From Fluviispira multicolorata (GTDB taxonomy: Bacteria > Bdellovibrionota_B > Oligoflexia > Silvanigrellales > Silvanigrellaceae): a stretch of DNA of 64,000 nt. The position numbers and the translations under genes were made by a program. Shown here one piece after another: positions 55,901 through 62,002 of this stretch; the stretch's first letter is position 1; each line of letters begins with the position of its first letter. The DNA lies in contig NZ_WFLN01000004.1 of the NCBI RefSeq assembly GCF_009208585.1, positions 552,543 to 616,542 of the forward strand, read 5' to 3'. The notes beneath the pieces were generated by a model, which had not been told where the DNA came from, did not search any database, and saw nothing but the letters and a program-made list of their open reading frames with translations.

Positions 55901-57206
55901 TAAGTAAAAATCCTAAGCTATGATCATTTAATAGATCATCCACTATTTCAGAGTATATATGTTGATAGTTTTTAGTGAAGTTTTTGATAAGATCATCGGA
56001 AATAATATCATTCTTATAATCTACTCTAAAATTAATCCCTTGACTTGTAGCTTCTAATTCAAAAATGAATTCATTTGTCAAAGCAATATTTGAATTTTCA
56101 CTAATTGAAGATTTTATCCCATCAAGTTCAAGTAAAATATTTTGAAAATTTGCACTAGAAAATGTAGCTGAATTTAAATTCATTTTAGTATAATTAATAA
56201 TATCATAAATGGGAAAATAGCTATATCTGATTTTCTCTTCTTTTAATGACTTAAAAAATAGCTTACATTGTAAAATAATATCTTCCACTGTAATATTATC
56301 TTGCAAATGAAATGGCAAAATATTTATGTTTACGTTTGCGCCAAATACAAGATCAATTCCTTCTTTAATAGCAATTGGGTAGGAAATGCAGAATCTTTCT
56401 TGCTTAGTGTATTTAAAAAGGGTAATCGCAAAAATTATCTTAGAAAAGAGATAAGGTGTTATAGCATATTTCTTTTTAATTTTGCTTACTTTTAAAAATA
56501 CCTCCTTGTTCAAAGAAAATTTGATTTCACTAATACCAAAATACTCTTGGATAGTTTCTCTTTTTGAAAGTTTTTTCTTACATTTTAATGTAGGATCTTT
56601 TAAAAATGATATATCTAAAGATTCACAATCAAGTAGTTTTTTCTTCCAAAAATTTATATTATTTTCTTTGTTTTTTTCAAGCTCATCTCTTAAGCTGTGA
56701 GTGAGTTTTGCAATATTTTCATATTGATCAGAAAGACTCATACCAATAGAATAATTTTCATAATTATAATATTTAGAAATTTCAGAATATATTTGTTGAG
56801 TAGAGGCTCCATCAATCAAAGCATGGTGCTTAATATAAATAAATCTATATTTTTTTTCATCAATTTTAAATAATCCATATCTATATAGAGGACCACTTTC
56901 AAGATCAAATCCTTCTTCAATAAATTTTTTTACATCAGAAAAATTCGTAATATTTTCAAAATATGATAATTTTAAAATTTTATTATTCTTTACCCAATAG
57001 TATTCTCCATTATCTTCTTCAATGTGAGAGTTGAGAATATAACATTCTGATATTATTCTTTTTAATGCGATATTTAACCTTAAAATATCTAGCTCACCTT
57101 CTAAAACTTGATCTAAAACCATATGATAATCTGTGCGAGTTGGATCAAGTTTCCATTCAAAATAAAATGTTTTTTGAAATGGAGTAAGAAGTATCTTATT
57201 ATTCAT
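43977..57206 (-). CDS. Three-module non-ribosomal peptide synthetase with thioesterase
   Basis: The 4409-residue protein has the hand-read order C1 (about 1-440, H-H-A-L-I-D-G), A1 (470-960), T1 (S in L-G-G-D-S-I near 1030), E1 (1085-1530, H-H-L-L-V-D-A-V-S-W), C2 (1545-1985, H-H-A-I-L-D-G), A2 (2000-2490), T2 (near 2555), C3 (2610-3050, H-H-I-A-F-D-G), A3 (3080-3590), T3 (near 3656), E2 (3710-4140), TE (4165-4409, G-W-S-L-G-G). This predicts a D-L-D tripeptide. A condensation domain in first position suggests an acylated N-terminus. Hand-read pocket codes are roughly DGWVVGAVE, DVSHMSYEV (Ser-like at several positions) and DAWMLAAVI (aromatic/hydrophobic-like), all tentative. Modules 1 and 3 are very alike, pointing to duplication. 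A taggaatt site precedes the ATG. No phosphopantetheinyl transferase or MbtH gene is in the window. Confidence 0.95.
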   Translation of the reverse strand: MNNKILLTPFQKTFYFEWKLDPTRTDYHMVLDQVLEGELDILRLNIALKRIISECYILNSHIEEDNGEYYWVKNNKILKLSYFENITNFSDVKKFIEEGFDLESGPLYRYGLFKIDEKKYRFIYIKHHALIDGASTQQIYSEISKYYNYENYSIGMSLSDQYENIAKLTHSLRDELEKNKENNINFWKKKLLDCESLDISFLKDPTLKCKKKLSKRETIQEYFGISEIKFSLNKEVFLKVSKIKKKYAITPYLFSKIIFAITLFKYTKQERFCISYPIAIKEGIDLVFGANVNINILPFHLQDNITVEDIILQCKLFFKSLKEEKIRYSYFPIYDIINYTKMNLNSATFSSANFQNILLELDGIKSSISENSNIALTNEFIFELEATSQGINFRVDYKNDIISDDLIKNFTKNYQHIYSEIVDDLLNDHSLGFLLKPIQNYNVFLEEDYEKIINNWNDTKVELSNKKTIPQLFEEQVERTPFHTVLVCGSHSFSYREINKKSNQLAQYLIDNFEIKPETLIALALDRNVHMLIAILATLKSGGAYVPIDPEFPKERVQYIMQDTNAKILLTNKIHKENLLKYCIENSINENIVSNKRDSSALKIISIDSDEIQEILCTQKDSNPIVEITENNLAYIIYTSGTTGKPKGVLIEQKGVVNLANENAKIVSSYLGNSNINCLWYANYVFDGHIWELCASIFHGHSLHLLSDEIRKDINLLSDYILAHKIDLAVLPPVLLSKENILKLKILVVGGDKTNKEILDCYLKNKIKVLNAYGPTEATVEASIYTYNSAEEANIIGKPIINNKIYILDTSLKPMPIGAIGELYIGGENLARGYLNRIELTSERFLNNPFQPKNYLESIKNSYIYKTGDLARFLPDGNIEYIGRNDFQVKIRGFRIELGEIENILLGYQDIEQVVVIAKDIEQKNTNSTHNKTLICYYVSQHNIIDKELAQYMSEKLPDYMIPSFFVCLSELPLNANGKVDKKRLPEVELKSKENYVVPKNILEENICTIWEEVLGVEKNTIGIQDDFFKLGGDSIICIQIVARLRHRHGIILSVKDIFKYKRIEKIAQFLSNESLNSKEELAIKSEQGQIVGESLLLPIQKWFFENEFPKSSHWNQSFLIKTPKLDFAKLQKSIEKLIEQHDSFRFVYTKKDDNWCQSYSNEYPINSINFLDVKTLYEEEGSNSFSNKINDIFTGWQSNFSLEKFPLFSFGYVEGFKNDSARIFVALHHLLVDAVSWRIITEDLQTLYEGKSLAKKGTSYRQWVGAIQDYHISHKNEKIYWDKVILDFKEISSSQNKSLSNFVTSNKERNRVEFKLSKYMTKQLLNECHSAFNTQVNDILVASFSDALSKFTGNTTHCVALEAHGREEIEQNIDITKTVGWFTCMYPVRLEKKNDFAQQIVATKETLRNIPNNGIGYGSFYGYNSDTLPRISFNYLGKLDNINDKSVWQIAAEESGTAIHPSNLDNNFISANGGILGENLFFILDTHFSKSIAENLSHYFSESLEEHIHYIINLNRNYLTSSDIDHVLSQEYLDFLQKDKEIENVYLANSLQQGFVYHSLKQGEKDEAYIEQIVWQYENEIDVEKLKTAWEHAIHKYENLRLRFAWKEEIVQIIDKKSSLQWSFIDLCQDKSEKNNFLNELQKKDRSHKFNLSEGNLSRVYLVKIEENKYTCVFSNHHAILDGWSNSILLNYVHTVYLNLIDNKLINTTPDTSYSETQKYLNAHKNENINYWKNYVSQIEDNLDLSNLLSDKAKAQNLSCTEYSFIQLPMESSFSIEGDMYLSLKQICQNHSVNLNALLQFAWHKVLSIYSNSSQTTVGTTVSGRNLPVDGIENSVGLFINTLPLFVQHETSNNKRVIDCIKEIQEQINEINTRSNINLTDIQKNGKRLFDSIFVFENYPNMIPKEFENRIKIQVRMQDIFEKLDYPLSVIAYERGLSLCFKLKYAGELFSASTIENLLSIVKEILGQISNIPNIELNSLSYLNSDQYKKIIETWNYSSNYISCNKTIIEIFEEKSSAFKDNIALVYKDEKISYKALNEKANQLAHFLKMSYEIIESPFIAICLNRSEQMIITILAILKLGKAYVPIEPNLPIDRIQYILKDAKPSVVLLDEENTARIESIYPTKTIPINSINIVSQVLKQEKSNLSENLCRNKLAYVIYTSGTTGQPKGVMMGHESCVIRILYMIKQNEMNQYDSFLFKTNIIFDVSFSDIFCTLISGAKLFITENVFNINELEKSIKENNISICHFVPSQFKIFSEEVNLNELKSLNKIMFSGESLEPKLINQFMEKEKIFLNYYGPTETGEVTVKKYSLDHSKLELNSNRSFIGKAFEQSKIYVLDKNLSPMPIQAVGELYVGGINIAQGYLNKQLLNIEKFIDNPFQNEEDKKINGNEKIYKTGDLVRWLENGELEYMGRNDNQVKIRGYRIELSEIESTLTGFQNIKQVIAIAKEFRNTHNSANQNKSIACYYISKNKLNEEEIIHYLSTKLPDYMIPSAFIHLEDMPLTANGKLNHKALPEPEFQEKNNYIAPRNEFEKNICSIWENILSLKEGTVGIQNDFFSLGGNSISAIKLVNQINKKIEIDISLQDVLEFKNINSILKNSEHTRVKKVEIKKLNNINIEEQSLSFAQERLWFIEKLSEGMNSYNVPMLYLLNSNINFVSLSRSLQEIISRHEILRTVIKETSQGIAYQIPLTEGEYLFHVNKFECKSKEEFKSILKKEMNYIYDLSQEIPIRISLYTIANKKGNQDHYLNIIVHHIAFDGWSVEIFLRELSTLYQYYENKIDNLNLKEKVPQLNIQYKDFSYWQKDYLKNNILKMQLEYWKNKFTGYETLDLHTDKQRPLQVSYEGRNVYFEIDHALSNELKTLAKKLDVSLYSLFLSAYYLMLSCFSGQKDIIVGSPISNRHYNQIADLIGFFVNTFALRAVIEPEISLIDFIKGIGNEVIEAQRNQDLPFEKLVEEILPTRDQSKHPLFQVLFSMQTLNAKQVKSFESDLFNNIQECSLILNSLYSPAKFDLSLFIDDNIDSFLVCFNYSTSLFYEETINNYLAVYNKILKEFCLLNGKDLNKEFCLKQINYLPDEHLEKISSAWKTPAVFYQKNKTISQIFEEQVERTPFHIALVSEKNKLTYGELNQKANQLANYLRENFIIQPDTFVALCLGRNEHMLIGILAVLKAGGAYIPIDPEFPKERMEYILQDTKAKVLLANDIYKDMLLNDKINLINEINSPLHDLKIVFVDSKKTEQDIFLQKNDNVNSQAKSHHLAYIIYTSGTTGKPKGVLVEHNSVVNLIESQRKFISQEFGDKLIKCLSFANYVFDAHVWELSASIFHGHCLYLSNNDTRKDIYLLSKYINTNEIQVAMLPPSLLDKDNLLDLELLLVAGDKTNKQILNAYLNKNTKVVNAYGPTETTVICYTHKYKSAEQVNWVGTLVANDRGYVLDPHLNILPIGAVGELYVGGVGVSRGYLNRDDLTLDRFFSNPFQTKEDEICESNARIYKTGDLVKLLPNGELEYIGRNDSQVKIRGFRIELGEIESALLGIKNIKQAVAIAKEFEHKSSSSSHNKTLICYYISENKIAEEELKHHLSEKLPEYMVPSYFVHLIELPLNVNGKLDKKALPDPVFQSNENHLAPRNELEKGICAIWEEILGLPTNSVGIQDNFFSLGGDSIMSIQVVVCMRNKMGVEISVKDIFNYKNVSKIARFIENNSKIGLHIKKSEQGKLSGPVPLMPIQKWFFSNDFMKPEHWNHSFLIKTPEINFEKLKESINNLVEQHDSFRLRYKKYENEWTQYYDINAPLIDIKFLDIKTIQEKEGSKEFISKLDEIYTSWQNNFCLEKGPLYSFAYVKGFHDKSARIFVALHHLLVDSVSWRIITEDLQSLYENKSLGKKGTSYRQWFQNIEGYATSHLSEKNYWDEVLSKFKDISLTLKKDIIKCLSPEGSKNKKEINLNQEFTQKLLIDCHKTYKTQINDILLSSFISALKKLTGNSTHHILLEGHGREELDCSYDVTKTVGWFTAMYPAYFEANEDLGKQIKDIKENLRKIPNKGIGFGALYNYEPNELPYISFNYLGQFNNSHLQLKNQSNWQIVNESSGLSMHSFDLKNNLITANSGIIDGCLNFLIETRFSKEITENLAYFFQESLQENIAHCIDFYLLNNANQKLLEQKIVEKEGYQAIVQLNNSFHKPDLFMVHPARAGCEVYTELAKAMHNDFHCYGVDYFNIHHEYKIEDIYVLAEYYLSKIEEIMEKSKQKTYHLFGWSLGGYISLEIASILEKRGEKNIFVYLLDSFCYDEYIIENKLSLDVFMKYAEHEFIKKDFDKVIENYEIENKFLDQKISSTLKFSKILLFKAMKNKGNSGNKKLELYLEYLLNLKENNIPSILLNKNQFKIVHANTATHLTIIQEEKFIIDEMNNFII

Positions 57207-57742
57207 ATTTTTTAATTCCTAATGTTTAGTATCCTTGAAAATTATTTTTAATGGATATTTTCTACATACTTTTATCTTCTCTAAGGAAAATGTTAAAGCA
57301 TTTTTATTTATCAATCCTTATAAATCAGATGGAATTTAATTACAAGTAATTTAAATAATTATAATAAATAAAATAGAGAATTAAGAAATAATCAATTTGG
57401 TAAGTATAATTCAAAGTGAATTGGTAAGTAAAAATAACTGTTTCGTATAAATATATTCTAAAATAATTTTAGAAATGTCTTACCATAGTTATTCAATTTA
57501 TTAAATGAAGTTTATTTAGTCAACGAATTGAAAGTCTTAAATTTAAATATGCTATGATCACTCTATAAAATGAGTTTTTTATTTTACAACATTACATTTT
57601 TATAAATAAGTTAATGCAAATCATTTTATTTATAAAATTAACAATTTATTTGACTGGGATAGTATGTAAAAGGAAGATTTTGTTTTTGATTATAAGACAC
57701 ACTTATATTGATAATACTGGAAATCATATTATTTTTTATTAA
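57207..57742. promoter_or_regulatory. NRPS promoter region with repeated ttggtaagta words
   Basis: This 0.5-kb spacer precedes the synthetase. ttggtaagta occurs at 57397-57406 and 57421-57430, 24 bases apart, and the inverted core cttacc lies near 57480. The spacing suggests a regulator bound on one face of the helix, perhaps the XRE protein encoded just upstream. No gene is visible. Confidence 0.45.
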
Positions 57743-58357
57743 TTAATTATAACTGGATTTAAAAAACTTTGAAAGTAATTCAATTGCAGAATCAATTCGA
57801 TGTTGACTTTTGTTTTTGGATTTTGTAAAAACATACTCCAAAAGCGAATCAAATAATTTAAGGTTATTTTTTCCGATTTTTTCTATGATAACATCATGGA
57901 TTAATAAAGAGATTTTAATGATCCGTTCTAAGTCTGAAGAATCTTTTTTATGAGACATGAATACCTGCATATATTCAGTACGGGTATCCAAATCTAATGT
58001 ATGAAAATGTTCCAACAATATTTTTTCCCAGCCAAATAAATTTCTTTCATTTGAAGAAAGATTATTTTTAATTTCTGAAAATAAAAACTTATTTGGATTG
58101 TCTAAATAATAAGCGAATTCATGTAATGACATATTGTCAAGACTTCCAAAAGCACACAAGGTTTCAACTGCATTCATGAACTTGCTATCTTCAGGATAAC
58201 CTTCTATTTCTAGTTTTCGGTAGTTTGAAAGGGACATTTCTAAAATGTCTGCAATATTTTGAATCGAATACTGAGAACGGTTTCGAAAACCTTTTAAAAA
58301 ATGCGTAATTCTTTTTGCGTAGTATTTTGTTTGATCCTCACTTAAAACTTTTTTCAT
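57743..58357 (-). CDS. XRE-like transcriptional regulator
   Basis: The protein has 204 residues. An HTH-like segment at about residues 14-75 (RNRSQYSIQNIADILEMSLS, then NYRKLEIEG) is followed by a helical C-terminal part of unknown type. It lies two bases after the hybrid kinase gene, so they are co-transcribed, and 0.5 kb before the NRPS. Regulation of the NRPS is inferred from position. It is not a receiver-type regulator, so the kinase may act on it indirectly or both may act in parallel. Confidence 0.6.
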   Translation of the reverse strand: MKKVLSEDQTKYYAKRITHFLKGFRNRSQYSIQNIADILEMSLSNYRKLEIEGYPEDSKFMNAVETLCAFGSLDNMSLHEFAYYLDNPNKFLFSEIKNNLSSNERNLFGWEKILLEHFHTLDLDTRTEYMQVFMSHKKDSSDLERIIKISLLIHDVIIEKIGKNNLKLFDSLLEYVFTKSKNKSQHRIDSAIELLSKFFKSSYN

Positions 58358-58359
58358 AG

Positions 58360-60426
58360 CTACATCCTTATAAATTTTTCTGGAAATAAGTCTTTAATTT
58401 CGGAAAAAGTCTTGGGCTGTTTTTCGATAAAACCATCAAAAACTTTAAGTTCTTGATGACCACAACACACCTCAGAAGATAAAAAGCATGCTTTTTTATA
58501 ACCATATCTTCTTAACAAATCAACAAAATTCATTTGCACAATATTTTGTGTGATACCTTCATAGTAATAGTCTAAAATAATGCAAGAGGTATTTTTTAAT
58601 AATGCAGAGTCTTCTTGTATTTTTTCAAATAGGGCTTCAGGACTTTCAAATGCAAAGACATTAGCATCAATTAACGAAAGTTTCCACATTTTAAGATAAA
58701 AAGGACTGTCATCTACAACTAAAACAGTTTCCTTTGAATTTAAACTATTTTCATAATTTATTTGCTCTTTTTGTGATAAAAAATTGCTAAAAATTTCAAA
58801 TATACCAATTTTTCCAATTGGTTTTTCAACAAATTGCTTAGCTCCAATTTCAAATACCCGATCTTTTGAAAAAATTCGATTTGTATGAATACAAATGTAA
58901 CAGTTTTTATCTTTTGCATGTACATATTTTATAATATCAAATCCATCATGAAAATTGTCTTTTAAATCAATGTCAGAAATAATAATATTAGGTTTTTCTT
59001 CATTATATATACGTATGGCCTCATCATAATTTGTCGCTTTATAAAAATAGATCTTTTTTTCTGATTCAGAAAAAATTTCAATAGCAAAATCATACATTGC
59101 TTCTAAATAAGATTCTTCATCATCTATTAAGAGGACAGATATTATATTTTTATTTAATAAAATATTATGGTTAATATTCTTAATTTTATCTATACTGAGT
59201 TCTTTTCTTTTTTCTAAATATTTATTTATATTGAGTTTCAAAATAGAATCAGAGCTGTCTAGAAATACTTTATTTTTTGGAATGCTCACTTTATCTAAAG
59301 ATGCTGGGAGTGTGAAAATAAACTCAACACCTTTTTCCATATCTGATCTACAATAAACTATTCCTCCAGAGGATTCCACTAGTGTTTTTACACTATATAA
59401 TCCTATACCATTTCCTGTTTCTTTTCCCATTGTATAATTAAGTTCAAATATTTTTTGTCTATTTTTTTCAGAAATATATGAGTTATTATTGCCAAAACAA
59501 AATTCAATAAATAAAAGGTCTTTACATCTAATATTTTTTGTATAAAACCAAATATTCCCAATTCCATTCATTGCCTCTATTGCGTTGGAAATGAGATTAT
59601 TTAAGATTCTTTCAAATTGGATTTTAGGAAAGGAAATATTATGAGTATGTGAAAAACTGTATGAAAAATTAATTTTACAATTATCATTTATTTTGGAAGA
59701 ATTTACAAGTGAACTATATATATAATCTTCAGGATTAAAGCTTTCAATATTTTCTTTTTCTTTATTGCCAAAATGCATAAAATCATTTAACATAAATGTA
59801 ACTTTATCGAGATAGATATTGAGGTCTATTTTTGATTTTGCTACTTTTAAGTTCATATCAGCGAGATCTTTTGATTTTTCAATGGATGAAATAATGATTT
59901 TTAACATAGAAAATGGAGCTCTGATATCATGGGCAAGCATCCTGATAGATGTTGTTATGCCAGTCATTTCAGCCGATTTAATTTGATTAACAAATTGTTG
60001 ATAACTTTTCAGCCTTATTTTAAGTAAATGCTTTGATACCAGAAAAATAATAGATATCAATGATAAATAAATGAGAAGAATAAGGTACATTTCTATTTCT
60101 TTAATAGTATAAATAAAGGGATAATTATTTTCAGAAAAATGTTTTTTCTGAATAATATAAAATCGGTAGTTAAGCATTTTAACTATAAAATTTTCAGAAT
60201 AATTTTTTATTAAAGGGCTGCATATAGAATTATCCGGCTGAATAATGTATTTCGATTTATCTTCAATCCATAGAGTGCAAAAGCTATTTGTTTTAATCAG
60301 GTATGAAATTTTGTTTTTAATGGAAAACTCATCTCCTTTTTCAAAGGAATGCAAAATACTAGGAATTGAGAGAGTGAGTAATTTATTGGGAATGGTAAAA
60401 TAAAATTGATAAATAAATAAAGACAC
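58360..60426 (-). CDS. Hybrid histidine kinase with two receivers (start uncertain)
   Basis: The protein has 688 residues from GTG 60426. The same frame stays open upstream to about 60537 and completes a membrane helix (TLGIIILATLFFFGSVSLFI) that the GTG start would cut, yet no ATG, GTG or TTG lies in that extension. A non-standard start, or one lost by mutation, is likely. A periplasmic loop follows (about residues 14-105), with a second helix at about 108-128. HisKA has His166 in L-A-H-D-I-R-A-P-F, and the ATPase domain has NLISNAIEAMN and GNGIGLYSVK. Receivers have Asp485 in I-S-D-I-D-L and Asp619 in I-L-D-Y-Y-Y. The stretch after the receivers has no output domain. It is co-transcribed with the peptide-binding proteins upstream. 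Confidence 0.85.
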   Translation of the reverse strand: MSLFIYQFYFTIPNKLLTLSIPSILHSFEKGDEFSIKNKISYLIKTNSFCTLWIEDKSKYIIQPDNSICSPLIKNYSENFIVKMLNYRFYIIQKKHFSENNYPFIYTIKEIEMYLILLIYLSLISIIFLVSKHLLKIRLKSYQQFVNQIKSAEMTGITTSIRMLAHDIRAPFSMLKIIISSIEKSKDLADMNLKVAKSKIDLNIYLDKVTFMLNDFMHFGNKEKENIESFNPEDYIYSSLVNSSKINDNCKINFSYSFSHTHNISFPKIQFERILNNLISNAIEAMNGIGNIWFYTKNIRCKDLLFIEFCFGNNNSYISEKNRQKIFELNYTMGKETGNGIGLYSVKTLVESSGGIVYCRSDMEKGVEFIFTLPASLDKVSIPKNKVFLDSSDSILKLNINKYLEKRKELSIDKIKNINHNILLNKNIISVLLIDDEESYLEAMYDFAIEIFSESEKKIYFYKATNYDEAIRIYNEEKPNIIISDIDLKDNFHDGFDIIKYVHAKDKNCYICIHTNRIFSKDRVFEIGAKQFVEKPIGKIGIFEIFSNFLSQKEQINYENSLNSKETVLVVDDSPFYLKMWKLSLIDANVFAFESPEALFEKIQEDSALLKNTSCIILDYYYEGITQNIVQMNFVDLLRRYGYKKACFLSSEVCCGHQELKVFDGFIEKQPKTFSEIKDLFPEKFIRM

Positions 60427-60529
60427 GGAGCCAAAAAAGAATAATGTAGCTAATATAATAATACCTAAAGTATCCTTTTTTGACTTCTTTACGATTTCAT
60501 TTTGAAGGAAAACCTTTATATTTATATTA

Positions 60530-61981
60530 TTACCCTTTCAAAATAATGTTTGCTAAGTGGAATGTTTGACCGCCAAATTGCTCACCAATAGAATTTATTT
60601 TTTGCGGATTATAATACGCAATCGTTGGAATTTCTAAAAGAGGAACCACAAAATTATTTTCATTAAAATAATTTGATAAATTTTCAATGTTTTGCTCTAG
60701 TGCATCTTTATTCGACGACTTTTTTGCCTCATCTAATAGTTGCTCTAATTTATCGTCATTGGGATTACAATTTATTAAGGGGCTTCCATTTTTATACATT
60801 GCAAAGCTCATAAGTGGATCATAAAAATCTGCAACGATACTATGCAAACGAAAAGGTGAATTTATAAGCTCTCCTACAAAAGGATTCCAAAGATTGGTTG
60901 ACAATACAAACTCAACTTTTAAACCTGCTGCGTCAAACTGTTTTATTAATTCATTACGATATTCATTCCCCAAATATTCTAAATCTGGAGAATAAGGTAT
61001 TTTGAAAATTTCATTTATCTGTGATCCAAGTGATTTTTTAAATAATTTATTAGCCTCAACAATATTTTGATTTTCATCAATATTAATTCTTCCAACTGTG
61101 CCTTTCGCTAGCAGTTCATTTAATGGTTGCGTTGGATCTAAGGTCAATAGAGATATTGATTTTCTTTGTAAAGAAAGATTAATAGCTTTTCTAAAATCGG
61201 AGTTACTCCCTTGTTTGGCGGAGTAATTAAAAGAAAATATGCGAACATTTTGAAGAGCTGTTAGTTCCATTTTTTTAAATGAACTATCTTTAGTTGAAAG
61301 AGCATCCTTTAGAGTGAGATCTGGTTTCGTTTTCCTCTCTTGATCAAATAAAATCGTTTGAGGAGCATAAGGATATGTTTTAGAGTCTACAAGTTCTAGT
61401 GTGTAGTTTCTATTTTCTTTATCTTCATTTTTAATTTTATAAGCACCAACTCCAATAGGCCACTTTCTCCAATTAAGGAGATCATCTTTTAATTCTTCTC
61501 TTGGAACGAATGAATAATTCCATCTAGTAAATAAGTGCATAAAGTTAGGGTTTGGTGAGCTTGGAGTAATGGCGAGAGAGAATTGATCTAAAATTTTTAC
61601 TCCTTCTACCTTGCCACTATGAAAAGGCTCTCCTGGCGTAATTTTTTCAGCCCCTTTGATATTTATTAATTGTATTGTTCCTTCGTTTGCTGTAGCTGCA
61701 AAAATGTGGCGAAGAATACTAAATTCTAAATCTTCAATCGTAACTTTACGTGCATTTGTAAAATAAAGATTTTCCTTTATTGTTAAAATGTAATGTTTAT
61801 TTTTATTATCCCAATGAAATGATTTCAAACTCAAAGGTTTAATATTAAAATCTTTATCTTTATAAGCAAGTAGACTCACTACGGCTGTCATAAAAAAATG
61901 TCGCGTATCGCATGAAGCATTTTCTATCCAAGGATTTTCTGCTTTATTTGGGCTAAAAAAAACAATTTCATTTGTGTCCAT
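60530..61981 (-). CDS. Family-5 solute-binding protein lacking a signal peptide
   Basis: This 483-residue paralogue of the next gene (shared text includes I-V-F-x-S-P-x-x-A-E-N-P-W-I-E-N-A, KVTIEDLEFSILR, TPSSPNP and W-R-K-W-P-I-G-V-G-A-Y-K-I) has the DppA/OppA-like two-lobe fold. It begins MDTNEIVFFSPNK directly at the mature-like region. An AGGAGAAG site fits this ATG, and the previous stop is only 21 bases upstream, so no signal peptide can be encoded. It may act in the cytoplasm or be a defective copy. Family members bind peptides or other ligands for ABC import or sensing. No permease genes are visible. Confidence 0.8.
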   Translation of the reverse strand: MDTNEIVFFSPNKAENPWIENASCDTRHFFMTAVVSLLAYKDKDFNIKPLSLKSFHWDNKNKHYILTIKENLYFTNARKVTIEDLEFSILRHIFAATANEGTIQLINIKGAEKITPGEPFHSGKVEGVKILDQFSLAITPSSPNPNFMHLFTRWNYSFVPREELKDDLLNWRKWPIGVGAYKIKNEDKENRNYTLELVDSKTYPYAPQTILFDQERKTKPDLTLKDALSTKDSSFKKMELTALQNVRIFSFNYSAKQGSNSDFRKAINLSLQRKSISLLTLDPTQPLNELLAKGTVGRINIDENQNIVEANKLFKKSLGSQINEIFKIPYSPDLEYLGNEYRNELIKQFDAAGLKVEFVLSTNLWNPFVGELINSPFRLHSIVADFYDPLMSFAMYKNGSPLINCNPNDDKLEQLLDEAKKSSNKDALEQNIENLSNYFNENNFVVPLLEIPTIAYYNPQKINSIGEQFGGQTFHLANIILKG

Positions 61982-62002
61982 GACTTCTCCTAAATTAAAT
62001 AA

